Of a stretch of DNA of 42,787 nucleotides, positions 1 through 8,291 are shown piece by piece. This DNA is from UBA2093 sp044340485. Lineage in GTDB: Bacteria > Actinomycetota > Acidimicrobiia > Acidimicrobiales > Ilumatobacteraceae. The stretch is taken from contig JBIITN010000016.1 in NCBI GenBank assembly GCA_044340485.1, positions 1 through 42,787 on the forward strand. The letters are read 5' to 3'. The first letter of the stretch is position 1, and each line of letters opens with the position of its first letter. The notes under the pieces were generated by a model. That model was not told the DNA's origin. It saw only the letters and a program-made list of their open reading frames with translations, and searched no databases. The translations under genes and the position numbers were made by a program.

Positions 1-64
1 TCAGTACCCACAACGATTCGCAGACACAGTGCACGATGCCATCACGGAAGGATTTTTCGCATGA
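1..64 (+). CDS. 3' end of an unidentified gene (partial)
   Basis: Frame 2 is open from the window edge to a TGA at 62-64 and encodes about 20 residues ending in RFADTVHDAITEGFFA. The stop overlaps the next start in an ATGA arrangement (ATG at 61), typical of translational coupling. The tail resembles the end of a hydrolase-type protein, but it is too short to identify. The call rests on the overlap and on the protein-like composition. Confidence 0.5.
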   Translation, partial: QYPQRFADTVHDAITEGFFA

Positions 65-1353
65 CATCACCTCAAGTACCACGCATTCTCACCATCATGG
101 GTTCGGGCGAAACCGCTCCAACTATGGTCACTACTCACCGATCACTAGTTGCACGAATACCCGGTGACGTGAAGGCGGTTGTCATCGACACACCGTTTGG
201 GTTCCAAGAAAATGCGGCAGACCTTGCGGCACGCGCTGCTGAGTACTTTCACACGAGCATCAAAATTGATCTACACATTCCACATCTCACTCGATTTCAT
301 GACACACATATTCCCGCTGACACTGTTGCAATCGAACGCGGCCTCAACATGCTCGACAAGTCCAACTACGTATTCGCAGGACCCGGCTCGCCCACATATG
401 CGTTACGTCAATGGAAAGACACACCTGTTGCAGACGTAATTTGCAATAAATTACGCACTGGCGGAATTGTTACATTCGCATCGGCCGCAGCTGTCACCCT
501 CGGAAAATACGCGGTACCTGTGTACGAGATTTACAAAGTTGGTCAAGACGTTCACCGATTGGACGGACTCGACATCCTCAGTGCTATCGGAATCAATGCA
601 GTAGTCATACCCCACTACGACAACACTGAAGGCGCCAATCATGACACTCGCTTTTGCTATCTCGGCGAAACACGTCTTCAACTTTTTGAAGAACTACTCG
701 ACCCGGACACATACGTGCTTGGTGTAGACGAACACACTGGTCTCGTCATCGACATCGACGCTGGTGAAGCAACAGTGGTCGGCAATGGAACAGTCACTCT
801 TCGTGTACGCGGCGCATCTCAGGTTTTCCCCACCGGTTCACAGATACCGATACACACCCTTCAAGATCCGAGTAATCACTCTGACACCACGCACACCACG
901 CATTCGACTCCTGCGCCACGCGCAGCCCAGGATGCGCCTACTAACTCGGCTTCAACAAAAGTTGCATCACTTCGCGATGTCGCCGATCTACATAAGCGCG
1001 ATTTTGATACAGCAATTTCCGAACGTGATGCGGACACAGCATTGAGAGCATGCCTTGATCTAGAAAATGCAATACACGAATGGTCACGCGACACGCTCCA
1101 GGGAGATGACAGTGACCATGCGCGCGCAACTTTGCGATTGATGATTACTCAACTTGGCGATGCAGCACAAACAGGTGTGCGCGATCCGCGCGATGTCGTC
1201 GCACCATGGGTTGATGCATTGTTATCGATCAGAGCGATTGTGCGTGCGGAAAAACGCTATGACTTGTCCGATCTCATTCGTGATGTGTTCGCAGAACACA
1301 AAATTGAAGTACGAGACACGCCAAACGGTGTCGAATGGGAACTACGTCAATAA
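61..1353 (+). CDS. Peptidase S51-like (type 1 glutamine amidotransferase-like) protein with CysS/YqeB-type C-terminal domain
   Basis: The protein has 430 residues. Residues 1-260 or so look like the peptidase S51/cyanophycinase-like class I amidotransferase fold: an N-terminal ILTIMGSGE strand and turn, a GPGSPTYALRQW segment where the nucleophile elbow is expected, and a later GVDEHTGLVID strand. After a Thr/Ser/Ala-rich linker (about 265-300), the last 120 residues look like the C-terminal helical domain of cysteinyl-tRNA synthetase, ending in IRD...EVRDTPNGVEW. The start has a GGAAGG Shine-Dalgarno sequence at 47-52 and overlaps the preceding stop. Substrate unknown. It is not a full cyanophycinase, and no synthetase catalytic core (HIGH/KMSKS) is present. 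Confidence 0.7.
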   Translation: MTSPQVPRILTIMGSGETAPTMVTTHRSLVARIPGDVKAVVIDTPFGFQENAADLAARAAEYFHTSIKIDLHIPHLTRFHDTHIPADTVAIERGLNMLDKSNYVFAGPGSPTYALRQWKDTPVADVICNKLRTGGIVTFASAAAVTLGKYAVPVYEIYKVGQDVHRLDGLDILSAIGINAVVIPHYDNTEGANHDTRFCYLGETRLQLFEELLDPDTYVLGVDEHTGLVIDIDAGEATVVGNGTVTLRVRGASQVFPTGSQIPIHTLQDPSNHSDTTHTTHSTPAPRAAQDAPTNSASTKVASLRDVADLHKRDFDTAISERDADTALRACLDLENAIHEWSRDTLQGDDSDHARATLRLMITQLGDAAQTGVRDPRDVVAPWVDALLSIRAIVRAEKRYDLSDLIRDVFAEHKIEVRDTPNGVEWELRQ

Positions 1354-1360
1354 CTATTAG

Positions 1361-2236
1361 TTACACGTGATGTAGTTGCGCGATACGTATACGCCCACGA
1401 AAACCAAAGATTGCATACATCACTATGAATCCTGCGGCACTCACCAAAATGATCGAGGCACTCGCTGCGGTATCGAGATGATACGCAAAGTTCATTCCCA
1501 GAAATCCAGCGAGCGCACCCAAGACTGGGGAAATCCACAGCATTTTTGCGAACGAGTTCGTCATCATGCGCGACGTTGCAGCTGGAATCACTAGCAAGGC
1601 AGAGATCAACAACGTTCCGATGACCCGCATGGTGACGATGATGGTGAGTGACAACATCACCATTAGCAATAGCTCTATCCATTCAACGCGTACTGAAGAC
1701 ACTCTCGCGACATCTGGATCGAACGTGGCGTACAACATCTTGCGATACAGAACAATCACGACTGCTACAACAAGCAATGACACCACTGCAACTGCAACGA
1801 TGTCTGCTGTTTTCACGCCCAGAACACTTCCAAAAAGCACTGCTTCAATACTGCGTTTGGCTTGCCCATATCGATTTAACAGCGCCAATCCCACGGCAAA
1901 CGATGCTGTTGTGACAACGCCGATTGCCGCGTCGGCTCCGATGATGCGTCTGCGTGAAATACGACCAATCAACACGCCACTGATGATTCCCCACAGCCCA
2001 GCACCAACGAAATAGTTAATGCCAAGCACTGCAGACGCCGCCGCACCGCCAAAGACAGCGTGCGACAAACCGTGTCCGATGTAGCTCAACCCACGAAGAA
2101 CCACGAACACGCCAAGCAGACCGCACAATGCACCCGCGATGGTGGCCACCACTACTCCGTTTCGAAAAAACGTGTATTCGTAAGGTTCAGCCAGACTTGC
2201 AGCAACATGCGCTACATAGGGCACTGAAGTCATCAC
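1361..2236 (-). CDS. znuB: Zinc/manganese-type ABC transporter permease
   Basis: A 291-residue hydrophobic protein of the ABC-3 (ZnuB/MntB/TroC) permease family with about eight membrane segments. Family-like stretches include GLLGVFVVLRGLSYIGHGLS near residues 38-57 and the late VIGTLLISALLVIPAATSR helix, which is characteristic of metal permeases. It would form the membrane channel of the importer encoded with znuC and znuA. Its start overlaps the znuC stop by 4 bases, so the two are probably translationally coupled. Its stop lies 7 bases from the convergent upstream gene's stop. Confidence 0.9.
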   Translation of the reverse strand: MMTSVPYVAHVAASLAEPYEYTFFRNGVVVATIAGALCGLLGVFVVLRGLSYIGHGLSHAVFGGAAASAVLGINYFVGAGLWGIISGVLIGRISRRRIIGADAAIGVVTTASFAVGLALLNRYGQAKRSIEAVLFGSVLGVKTADIVAVAVVSLLVVAVVIVLYRKMLYATFDPDVARVSSVRVEWIELLLMVMLSLTIIVTMRVIGTLLISALLVIPAATSRMMTNSFAKMLWISPVLGALAGFLGMNFAYHLDTAASASIILVSAAGFIVMYAIFGFRGRIRIAQLHHV

Positions 2237-3015
2237 GACACACCTCTGATGGGTTTCACATTTGTGTGCATTCCCGTGTCGATTACAACGGGCATGCCAC
2301 CATGAATCAACACCTCCATTGGTGCGCCGTAGGTTTGTTCCAAAACAGAAGGGGTAATGATGTCAGCGGGTGCACCATCGGCGATAATTGTCTTGTTTAA
2401 ACAGACAATTCGCGGTAAGTGGGCAGCAAGTCCGTTGAGATCATGAGTGGTAAGCACAATTGATACACCCGAGTCATGCAGGTCAGAGAGAAGGTGCAGC
2501 ACTTCATGACGTGTGCCCACATCGACACCAGACGTCGGTTCGTCAAGTACTAGTAGTTCTGGCCTATGAAAAAGTGCTCGTGCTATAAAAACACGTTGTT
2601 GTTGGCCACCCGACAACTCACGAATGTGTCGACCACCAAGACCAGCAAGACCAAGTTGTTCAAGAACAGTCTCGGCATCTTTCTTTTCGGCTGCGCTGGT
2701 ACGCGGCCACCATTTGCTTCGCGAGCGCGTCATCGTGATCACTTCCATCACGGTGACAGGGAAATTCCAGTCGACCGTTTCTACTTGTGGCACGTAGGCA
2801 AACCGCAATCCGTCGCGATGAGTGATAGTTCCGTGGACCGGTTTCATTGTTCTCAAAATGGCGCGTAACAAAGTGGTCTTACCAGAGCCAGATGGACCCA
2901 CGATTCCGACAAATTCACCTTCGGCAATGTCGAAGTTGACATCTTGCAACACCAGCGCATTGTCGTAGGCACATGCCATGTGCCAGCAACTAACGAGTGG
3001 GTGTGCAGAGGTCAT
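2233..3015 (-). CDS. znuC: Zinc/manganese-type ABC transporter ATPase
   Basis: A 260-residue ABC ATPase. It carries Walker A GPSGSGKTT near residues 40-48, a Q-loop segment (YVPQVETVDWNFPVTV) typical of metal importers, the signature LSGGQQQR, Walker B LLVLDEP and the switch His in LTTHD. It powers uptake with the adjacent permease and binding protein. It begins 13 bases after the znuA stop, with no clear Shine-Dalgarno sequence, in the order znuA-znuC-znuB. The metal is inferred from the binding protein. Confidence 0.92.
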   Translation of the reverse strand: MTSAHPLVSCWHMACAYDNALVLQDVNFDIAEGEFVGIVGPSGSGKTTLLRAILRTMKPVHGTITHRDGLRFAYVPQVETVDWNFPVTVMEVITMTRSRSKWWPRTSAAEKKDAETVLEQLGLAGLGGRHIRELSGGQQQRVFIARALFHRPELLVLDEPTSGVDVGTRHEVLHLLSDLHDSGVSIVLTTHDLNGLAAHLPRIVCLNKTIIADGAPADIITPSVLEQTYGAPMEVLIHGGMPVVIDTGMHTNVKPIRGVS

Positions 3016-3028
3016 GTACGTGGATCAC

Positions 3029-4126
3029 TTACTGTGGGTAGTACGCGCGGTCGGGAATCGACAGCACCAAGTTGAGGGCTTTCAGCGCTGATGCATCGCC
3101 ACCAAGAGCCTCGATCATGGTGATGAAGTTGAATTGCATCAACCCTGCCCATGAATGCTCGGGGTCGCCGGGCTCACCAGTTAAGTCATCGTCACGCAAC
3201 ACGTCGACGTAACGAACACCAGTTTCGTTTCCGATCTGTTCCAACACTGGAGATGGAAACACTTCACTACCAAAGACTGCCTTCACATTCTCGTTCTCCA
3301 CTTGCTGGATGAGTTCTGCAATGTCTTTGGGGCTCGGTTCCTCAAATGATTGCGGCTGAATTGCTCCAATCACCGTCCAGCCATAGTGCTTTGAAAAGTA
3401 TGCGTACGCATCGTGGTAGGTCAATAGTTTGCGATCTTCTTCCGGCAGTGTTGCCGTAGCTTCAGCCATTGCAACATCTAATGCATCAATAGCCTTCGCT
3501 AGTTCAATGAAATTTGCTTCATAGGCTTCAGCGTTCGTGGGATCCATCTTCACAACAACGTCACGCACAATCTCTGCGTATTGCTTTGCCATTGGTGGGT
3601 TGGTCCACAAGTGTGGATTTGGCTTTCCGCCCTCTTCGGGGAACGAAAAGTCGTACACCCATTCAGATTCAGGGAGAATGGCCGTTCCCAATTCGCAAAT
3701 GACCGTGTCATCGGTTGTGTTGGCTTCCGCAAGATCCTTGGTTGGCTCTTCAAGAACAAGACCGTTGATAAAAATGACATTTGCCTTTTCGAGCACCGCA
3801 GCTGCACTTGGGGGAGGCTCGAAGGTGTGAGAGTTAGTTCCCTCAGGAACAACACCTTCTACTTCCGTACCAGTGTCTCCCACAATCGATGCAACAAGGC
3901 TCGTGATTGGTGCCACCGTCGTAACAATGCGCAGTGGTCCGCCCTCTACCGGCACCCCTGACATGCACTCCTCTAACGCTGAGGCAGATCCATCAACACT
4001 TGCGGGTGTGTCATCAGTGGCGGTGGTATCGGAGCTTGCCGTGTCGTCATCTCCACACGCGGTAAGCAATAGAGCGGCAACACTCACAACAGCTAACGAA
4101 CGGAGCAAATTCATGCGAGATTTCAC
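3029..4126 (-). CDS. znuA: Zinc ABC transporter substrate-binding lipoprotein
   Basis: A cluster A-I metal-binding protein. The N-terminus (MNLLRS..., LLLTAC) is a lipoprotein signal with lipobox Cys, followed by an acidic Ser/Thr-rich linker. Probable ligands are His in NSHTFEPPP, His in NPHLWTNPP, His in TYHDAYAYF and an acidic residue in the C-terminal lobe. A His at the third site favours zinc; manganese proteins usually have Glu there. The open frame runs further upstream into the neighbour, but a GTG at 4126 preceded by TAACCT and 7 bases suggests a leaderless start; ATG 4114 (361 residues) is the alternative. The His-rich loop of enteric ZnuA is absent. Confidence 0.88.
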   Translation of the reverse strand: MKSRMNLLRSLAVVSVAALLLTACGDDDTASSDTTATDDTPASVDGSASALEECMSGVPVEGGPLRIVTTVAPITSLVASIVGDTGTEVEGVVPEGTNSHTFEPPPSAAAVLEKANVIFINGLVLEEPTKDLAEANTTDDTVICELGTAILPESEWVYDFSFPEEGGKPNPHLWTNPPMAKQYAEIVRDVVVKMDPTNAEAYEANFIELAKAIDALDVAMAEATATLPEEDRKLLTYHDAYAYFSKHYGWTVIGAIQPQSFEEPSPKDIAELIQQVENENVKAVFGSEVFPSPVLEQIGNETGVRYVDVLRDDDLTGEPGDPEHSWAGLMQFNFITMIEALGGDASALKALNLVLSIPDRAYYPQ

Positions 4127-4133
4127 TCTGTTG

Positions 4134-4139
4134 AGGTTA
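4134..4139 (-). promoter_or_regulatory. -10 box TAACCT of znuA, overlapping the upstream stop
   Basis: TAACCT lies 7 bases before GTG 4126 on the minus strand. Its TAA is also the stop codon of the acyl-CoA dehydrogenase gene. It gives the importer its own leaderless promoter. No -35 was recognised. Confidence 0.5.
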
Positions 4140-5249
4140 TCGAGGAAATCCGAAAACGCGTTCTCCAAGAATGTTGCGTTGTACTTCTCCAGTGCCACCA
4201 CCAATGGTGAGCGCACGAGAGAACATGAACTGGCTGTACCACGAATAGCCATACAGCGTGTCATCGTCATCGTGAGATCCCATCAACATGGAATGTGCAC
4301 CAATCGCGTCACGCGCAACAAGCATCGCATTTTGCCCATGTTCATCAGCCAAAATTTTGTTGACGCTTGCTTCCGGACCTGGATGTTCGCCGCGTAAACG
4401 TGCCATCACAATTTTCTTGCGAATGATCTCCAAAATGTTGTGTTCCATCCACAACTGCACAATGCGTTGGCGCATCACCGGGTCTGTGACCGGACCCGCA
4501 GCACGAATGCTGTCAATGATGTCGAGTGCAGTCGGGCCCATCCCCCACAACACTCCTCCTTTGGACAAGCCCACACGTTCATTGCCTAACGTGACTTTTG
4601 CTAGTCGCCATCCATCATTGACATCGCCAACCAAATTCGCATGAGGTATTCGCACGTCGGTGAAAAACACTTCGTTAAATGACTCTGCACCTGCCATTGA
4701 CTTAATGGGCCGAATCTCTATTCCGGGTGCATCCATTGGACACACGAAATATGAAATGCCTTTGTGTTTCGGAAGAGAGGTATCGGTACGCGCGATCAAA
4801 ATGCCATAGCGCGAATACTGAGCACCCGATGTCCAAATCTTTTGACCATTAATCACCCATTCATCACCATCTCGCACAGCACTGGTTCGCAAACTCGCAA
4901 GATCCGAACCGCTCTCTGGTTCGCTAAACAACTGACACCAAATGTCTTCACCCGACAAAATGCGTGGAACATACTTTGTGATCTGATCCTGCGTGCCCGC
5001 AGTGATCAACGTTGGCGCCGCCCACCCGATGCCAATCACGTTGTCGGGTCGTTTAATACCGGCACGTTTCAATTCGTCATCAATGATGAGTTGAAACATT
5101 GGGTCAGCATCAAGTCCGTAGGGACGCGGAAGGTGTGGCGCGACAAACCCAGCCTCGCTGAGTTCTCTGCCAGTCGGCGCAGGGTTGGCCTCGATCCATG
5201 ACCTCACCTCTTGGCGACGCGGATCTTCAAGCCCTGGCAAGATGTCCAT
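4137..5249 (-). CDS. Acyl-CoA dehydrogenase
   Basis: A 370-residue flavoprotein of the acyl-CoA dehydrogenase family, expected to catalyse alpha,beta-desaturation of an acyl-CoA. Visible marks are the FAD/substrate segment WCQLFSEPESGSDLASLRT, INGQKIWTSGAQ, the middle-domain GISYFVCPMDAPGIEIRPI and the C-terminal GGGTGEVQRNILGERVFG. The start MDILPG at 5249 is chosen because TACTGT lies 6 bases before it; the longer open frame upstream is antisense to the neighbouring SDR. It is related to the second dehydrogenase at 6287-7396. Substrate unknown; a sterol side chain or a branched acyl chain are possibilities. Confidence 0.9.
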   Translation of the reverse strand: MDILPGLEDPRRQEVRSWIEANPAPTGRELSEAGFVAPHLPRPYGLDADPMFQLIIDDELKRAGIKRPDNVIGIGWAAPTLITAGTQDQITKYVPRILSGEDIWCQLFSEPESGSDLASLRTSAVRDGDEWVINGQKIWTSGAQYSRYGILIARTDTSLPKHKGISYFVCPMDAPGIEIRPIKSMAGAESFNEVFFTDVRIPHANLVGDVNDGWRLAKVTLGNERVGLSKGGVLWGMGPTALDIIDSIRAAGPVTDPVMRQRIVQLWMEHNILEIIRKKIVMARLRGEHPGPEASVNKILADEHGQNAMLVARDAIGAHSMLMGSHDDDDTLYGYSWYSQFMFSRALTIGGGTGEVQRNILGERVFGFPR

Positions 5250-5255
5250 GGCCCC

Positions 5256-5261
5256 ACAGTA
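5256..5261 (-). promoter_or_regulatory. -10 box TACTGT of the leftward acyl-CoA dehydrogenase
   Basis: TACTGT on the minus strand is separated by 6 bases (GGGGCC) from ATG 5249. This fits the leaderless pattern and decides the start. Confidence 0.55.
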
Positions 5262-5384
5262 GATGCCGATTGTCGCTACTTGCACGTGTGGCCTGCAGTG
5301 TCGGGCACTCGTCGGGCTACCGTTGTGGGCTGCACCCCCCAGGTGATGAAGGCCGTTGGGGCGTGTGCATGAACTTACTGACAT

Positions 5385-5389
5385 GGAGG
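5385..5389 (+). promoter_or_regulatory. Strong Shine-Dalgarno GGAGG of the SDR gene
   Basis: GGAGG with a 5-base spacer to ATG 5395. This is one of the few strong ribosome binding sites in the window. A TACCGT at 5318-5323 could be the matching -10 box, giving a leader of about 65 bases. Confidence 0.6.
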
Positions 5390-5394
5390 TCACA

Positions 5395-6294
5395 ATGAGC
5401 ACACTGAGTTTCGACGGCAAAGTCGCGGTCATCACCGGAGCAGGCGGTGGACTCGGTCGCCAACACGCACTCTTGCTTGCAAAGCGCGGCGCGCTTGTCG
5501 TTGTAAACGACCTTGGTGGCAGCGTCGATGGCACCGGTTCCAGCGAAAGCGCAGCACAAAAAGTTGTTGATGAAATCACAGCTGCTGGTGGCGAAGCTGT
5601 TGCGAACTACGACAGTGTTGCAACACCAGAAGGTGGCGAAGCGATCGTCAAAAAAGCGGTTGACACATTTGGTCGCATCGACATCGTGATCAACAACGCC
5701 GGTATTTTGCGCGACAAGACATTCCACAACATGACGCCAGATCTCATGAACCCAGTTCTTGATGTTCACTTAAAAGGTGCATTCCACGTCACGCGTCCTG
5801 CATGGCTCCACATGCGCGAACAGGGTTACGGACGCATCGTGTCAACATCATCTGCTGCCGGCGTCTTTGGCAACTTCGGACAAACAAACTACGGCGCAGC
5901 AAAGATGGGACTTGTTGGTTTCACTCGCGTTCTTGCGGTAGAGGGTGCCAAGTACAACATCAAGGCAAACGCAATTGCGCCGTTGGCGCTCACTCGTATG
6001 ACCGAAGACATCATGGGACCACTTGGCGACAAGTTGGCACCAGAGCTGGTGTCACCAATTGCTGCCTGGCTCGCCCACGAAGATTGTGACGTATCAGGCG
6101 AGGTGTACTCCGTTGGTGGCGGTCGTGTTGCTCGCGTCTTCATCGGTGAGACAAAGGGCTTCTACAAATCAGACCTGTCGATGGAAGACATCCGCGATAA
6201 TTGGAAGACAATCCGTAATACAGATGGTTACTTCATTCCGTCAAACATTGGCGAAGAAACCGCGTATTACATGGAAGTCTTCAAGAATGCCTGA
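5395..6294 (+). CDS. SDR-family hydroxyacyl-CoA dehydrogenase (MFE-2-like)
   Basis: A 299-residue short-chain dehydrogenase resembling the dehydrogenase unit of peroxisomal multifunctional enzyme type 2. It shows TGAGGGLG cofactor binding near residues 13-20, VVNDLGG, INNAG, the catalytic Ser in STSSAAG and Tyr-x3-Lys in NYGAAK. The long C-terminal tail after YSVGGGRVARVF is also typical of this subgroup. It probably oxidises 3-hydroxyacyl-CoA with NAD(P). It heads a run of coupled genes; its last 8 bases overlap the next start. No hydratase or SCP2 domain is attached. Confidence 0.88.
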   Translation: MSTLSFDGKVAVITGAGGGLGRQHALLLAKRGALVVVNDLGGSVDGTGSSESAAQKVVDEITAAGGEAVANYDSVATPEGGEAIVKKAVDTFGRIDIVINNAGILRDKTFHNMTPDLMNPVLDVHLKGAFHVTRPAWLHMREQGYGRIVSTSSAAGVFGNFGQTNYGAAKMGLVGFTRVLAVEGAKYNIKANAIAPLALTRMTEDIMGPLGDKLAPELVSPIAAWLAHEDCDVSGEVYSVGGGRVARVFIGETKGFYKSDLSMEDIRDNWKTIRNTDGYFIPSNIGEETAYYMEVFKNA

Positions 6295-7396
6295 CGAATT
6301 TCGCGTCCGTGTTCGCGCATGGCTAAGTGACAACGCGTCACTTGCCCCGCGCGATTACGGAGCGATTTGTCCCCCTGACCTCATCGAGCAGGCGCGGACG
6401 TGGCAAAAGGCGCTGTATGAAGCGGGCCTTGCGGGCATTCATTGGCCAAAGGAATTCGGAGGCCAAGGATTAAGCACCGAACATCACGGTATTTGGGTCG
6501 AAGAATGCGCTCGTGCGGGAGTGCCCTCTGTTTTGAACATGGTGGGCCTCGTACTGGCCGGTGGCGCAATCATGAAATACGGGACTCCAGAACAACAACA
6601 GCGACACCTCAATGCAACTCTTCGCGCCGAACAAGTGTGGTGTCAGCTATTCAGCGAGCCTGGTGCAGGCAGCGACCTTGGATCATTGTCTACACGCGCC
6701 GAACGAGACGGTGATCGTTTCATTATTAATGGTCAAAAAGTGTGGTGCAGCGGAGGTCGCTGTAGCAACTGGGGCATCCTCATGGCGCGCACAAATCCCG
6801 ATGCTCCGAAACACGAAGGCATCTCCTTCTTCCTCTTCCCAATGGATCTACCAGGAGTGGAAATTCGTCCACTCAAACAGATGACGGGCGATTCTGAATT
6901 TGATGAAGTGTTCTTTACCGACGTCGAACTGCCAGCTGACGCACTCATCGGTCCACTTCATGGTGGATGGGGCGTTGGCATGGCGGTACTGACAAACGAA
7001 CGTGGACACATCGGTGCGAGCATCATCAGCTTGGAACGTCGCCTTGAGCAAATGAGCAAGATGGGTCAGGGCAAGAATCTCACCACCACACAACGATTAG
7101 AACTTGCCGATCTCATTGGACGTGGCATGGCCTATAAAGCAATGGCGCAAATGCAAGGTCCCACTGCGTCAACTGCCTCATCGCTTATGAAATTGGGCAT
7201 CACTGAAATGATGTTCGCGGCCGGCATGTTACGTGGTGACATCGCAGGTGCCGAAGCAATGCTCGATGGACCAGATGCTCTTGGCATGTTGATGGCGCCC
7301 GGTGGTCGCATTGCAGGCGGTACTAGCCAAGTGCAACGCAACATCATTGGCGAACGTCTTCTCGCTTTGCCACGTGAACCAAAACCACACAACTAG
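6287..7396 (+). CDS. Acyl-CoA dehydrogenase
   Basis: A 369-residue acyl-CoA dehydrogenase with the same plan as the leftward paralogue: N-terminal LAGIHWPKEFGGQGL, WCQLFSEPGAGSDLGSLST, INGQKVWCSGG, a GISFFLFPMDLPGVEIRPL strand set and AGGTSQVQRNIIGERLLALP at the end. The start MPDEFR at 6287 overlaps the SDR stop by 8 bases; the open frame upstream of it is an SDR shadow. With the SDR it could supply two consecutive beta-oxidation-type steps. The acyl substrate cannot be read from sequence. Confidence 0.9.
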   Translation: MPDEFRVRVRAWLSDNASLAPRDYGAICPPDLIEQARTWQKALYEAGLAGIHWPKEFGGQGLSTEHHGIWVEECARAGVPSVLNMVGLVLAGGAIMKYGTPEQQQRHLNATLRAEQVWCQLFSEPGAGSDLGSLSTRAERDGDRFIINGQKVWCSGGRCSNWGILMARTNPDAPKHEGISFFLFPMDLPGVEIRPLKQMTGDSEFDEVFFTDVELPADALIGPLHGGWGVGMAVLTNERGHIGASIISLERRLEQMSKMGQGKNLTTTQRLELADLIGRGMAYKAMAQMQGPTASTASSLMKLGITEMMFAAGMLRGDIAGAEAMLDGPDALGMLMAPGGRIAGGTSQVQRNIIGERLLALPREPKPHN

Positions 7397-7415
7397 AACG
7401 GTCTGTACGTCACAC

Positions 7416-8291
7416 ATGGAATGCTCCGACTTCACTCCCATCGCCTCAACCGATGGTGTGCGTCTTGCAGTTCACGATTTTGGTGGGGCATCTCGCACAC
7501 ATTCAGAACCATTGGTGTGGGCCCATGCCACCGGTTTTCATGCGCATTGTTACCAGCCACTTGCCGCGCGATTAGCTACATCTTTTTATAGTTACGCGTT
7601 TGATCATCGTGGACACGGCGCCGCGGAAGCAATCGACCCAACCAATCTCGTGTGGCAACACTACGGCAATGATGCAATTGCGGCCACGTCACACATCTAT
7701 TCGCTCACCAATACCCCGCTCATTGGTATTGGTCACTCGATGGGTGGGGCAACATTATTGATGGCTGCACAACAGCACCCTCACATGTTTCGATCGTTGT
7801 TTTTATATGAACCAATTGTGTTTCCTCCGACAGGTTTTTCTGATGATTTTGAACGTAAGGGAGAAAATCCACTCGCTGGTGGCGCCCGCAAACGTCGTGC
7901 ATTATTCGACAGCTATGACACAGCGCTCGAAAACTTCTCGTCAAAACCACCGCTGAAAACATTCGACAACGATGTGCGAACACAATATGTTCACTATGGC
8001 TTCCATGAAGTCACCGAAGGTGTTGCGCTTAATTGTGCGCCCGAACAAGAAGCACGCACCTACGAAACAGGTGGTGTGGCGCCACCATGGGATGAACTGA
8101 AAACAATTGATGTTCCGGTGTGGGTGTTGTCGGGACAACGTCAACCGATGCAGCCGTCATTCATTGCGGCCCACATTGCAGAAGAACTTCCAAATGCCAC
8201 GTATGTTCAGTGGGACGACTTGGGCCACTTCGGTCCATTCGAGCAACCAGACACGATCTGCTCGTTCATCGCACGTACGATGATCTCGTGA
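7416..8291 (+). CDS. Alpha/beta hydrolase
   Basis: A 291-residue alpha/beta hydrolase. It has an oxyanion-type segment WAHATGFHAHCYQPLAARL, then FDHRGHG, the nucleophile elbow GIGHSMGG and a late His in DLGHFGPFEQP; the acidic residue probably lies near VWVLSGQRQP. The start at 7416 lies 19 bases after the dehydrogenase stop, with no clear ribosome site. It overlaps the next gene by 4 bases (GTGA). It may release or hydrolyse an ester or thioester in the same lipid pathway, but this is inferred only from position. Confidence 0.85.
   Translation: MECSDFTPIASTDGVRLAVHDFGGASRTHSEPLVWAHATGFHAHCYQPLAARLATSFYSYAFDHRGHGAAEAIDPTNLVWQHYGNDAIAATSHIYSLTNTPLIGIGHSMGGATLLMAAQQHPHMFRSLFLYEPIVFPPTGFSDDFERKGENPLAGGARKRRALFDSYDTALENFSSKPPLKTFDNDVRTQYVHYGFHEVTEGVALNCAPEQEARTYETGGVAPPWDELKTIDVPVWVLSGQRQPMQPSFIAAHIAEELPNATYVQWDDLGHFGPFEQPDTICSFIARTMIS

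Noticed and set aside
61..1353. Annotation as a true cyanophycinase
   Set aside because: The fold is similar, but a cyanophycin synthetase gene is not seen here and the C-terminal domain is foreign to cyanophycinases.
1566..2015. 149-codon Thr-rich open frame on the plus strand
   Set aside because: Antisense to the znuB permease; the Thr/Ser richness is the usual complement of a hydrophobic membrane protein gene.
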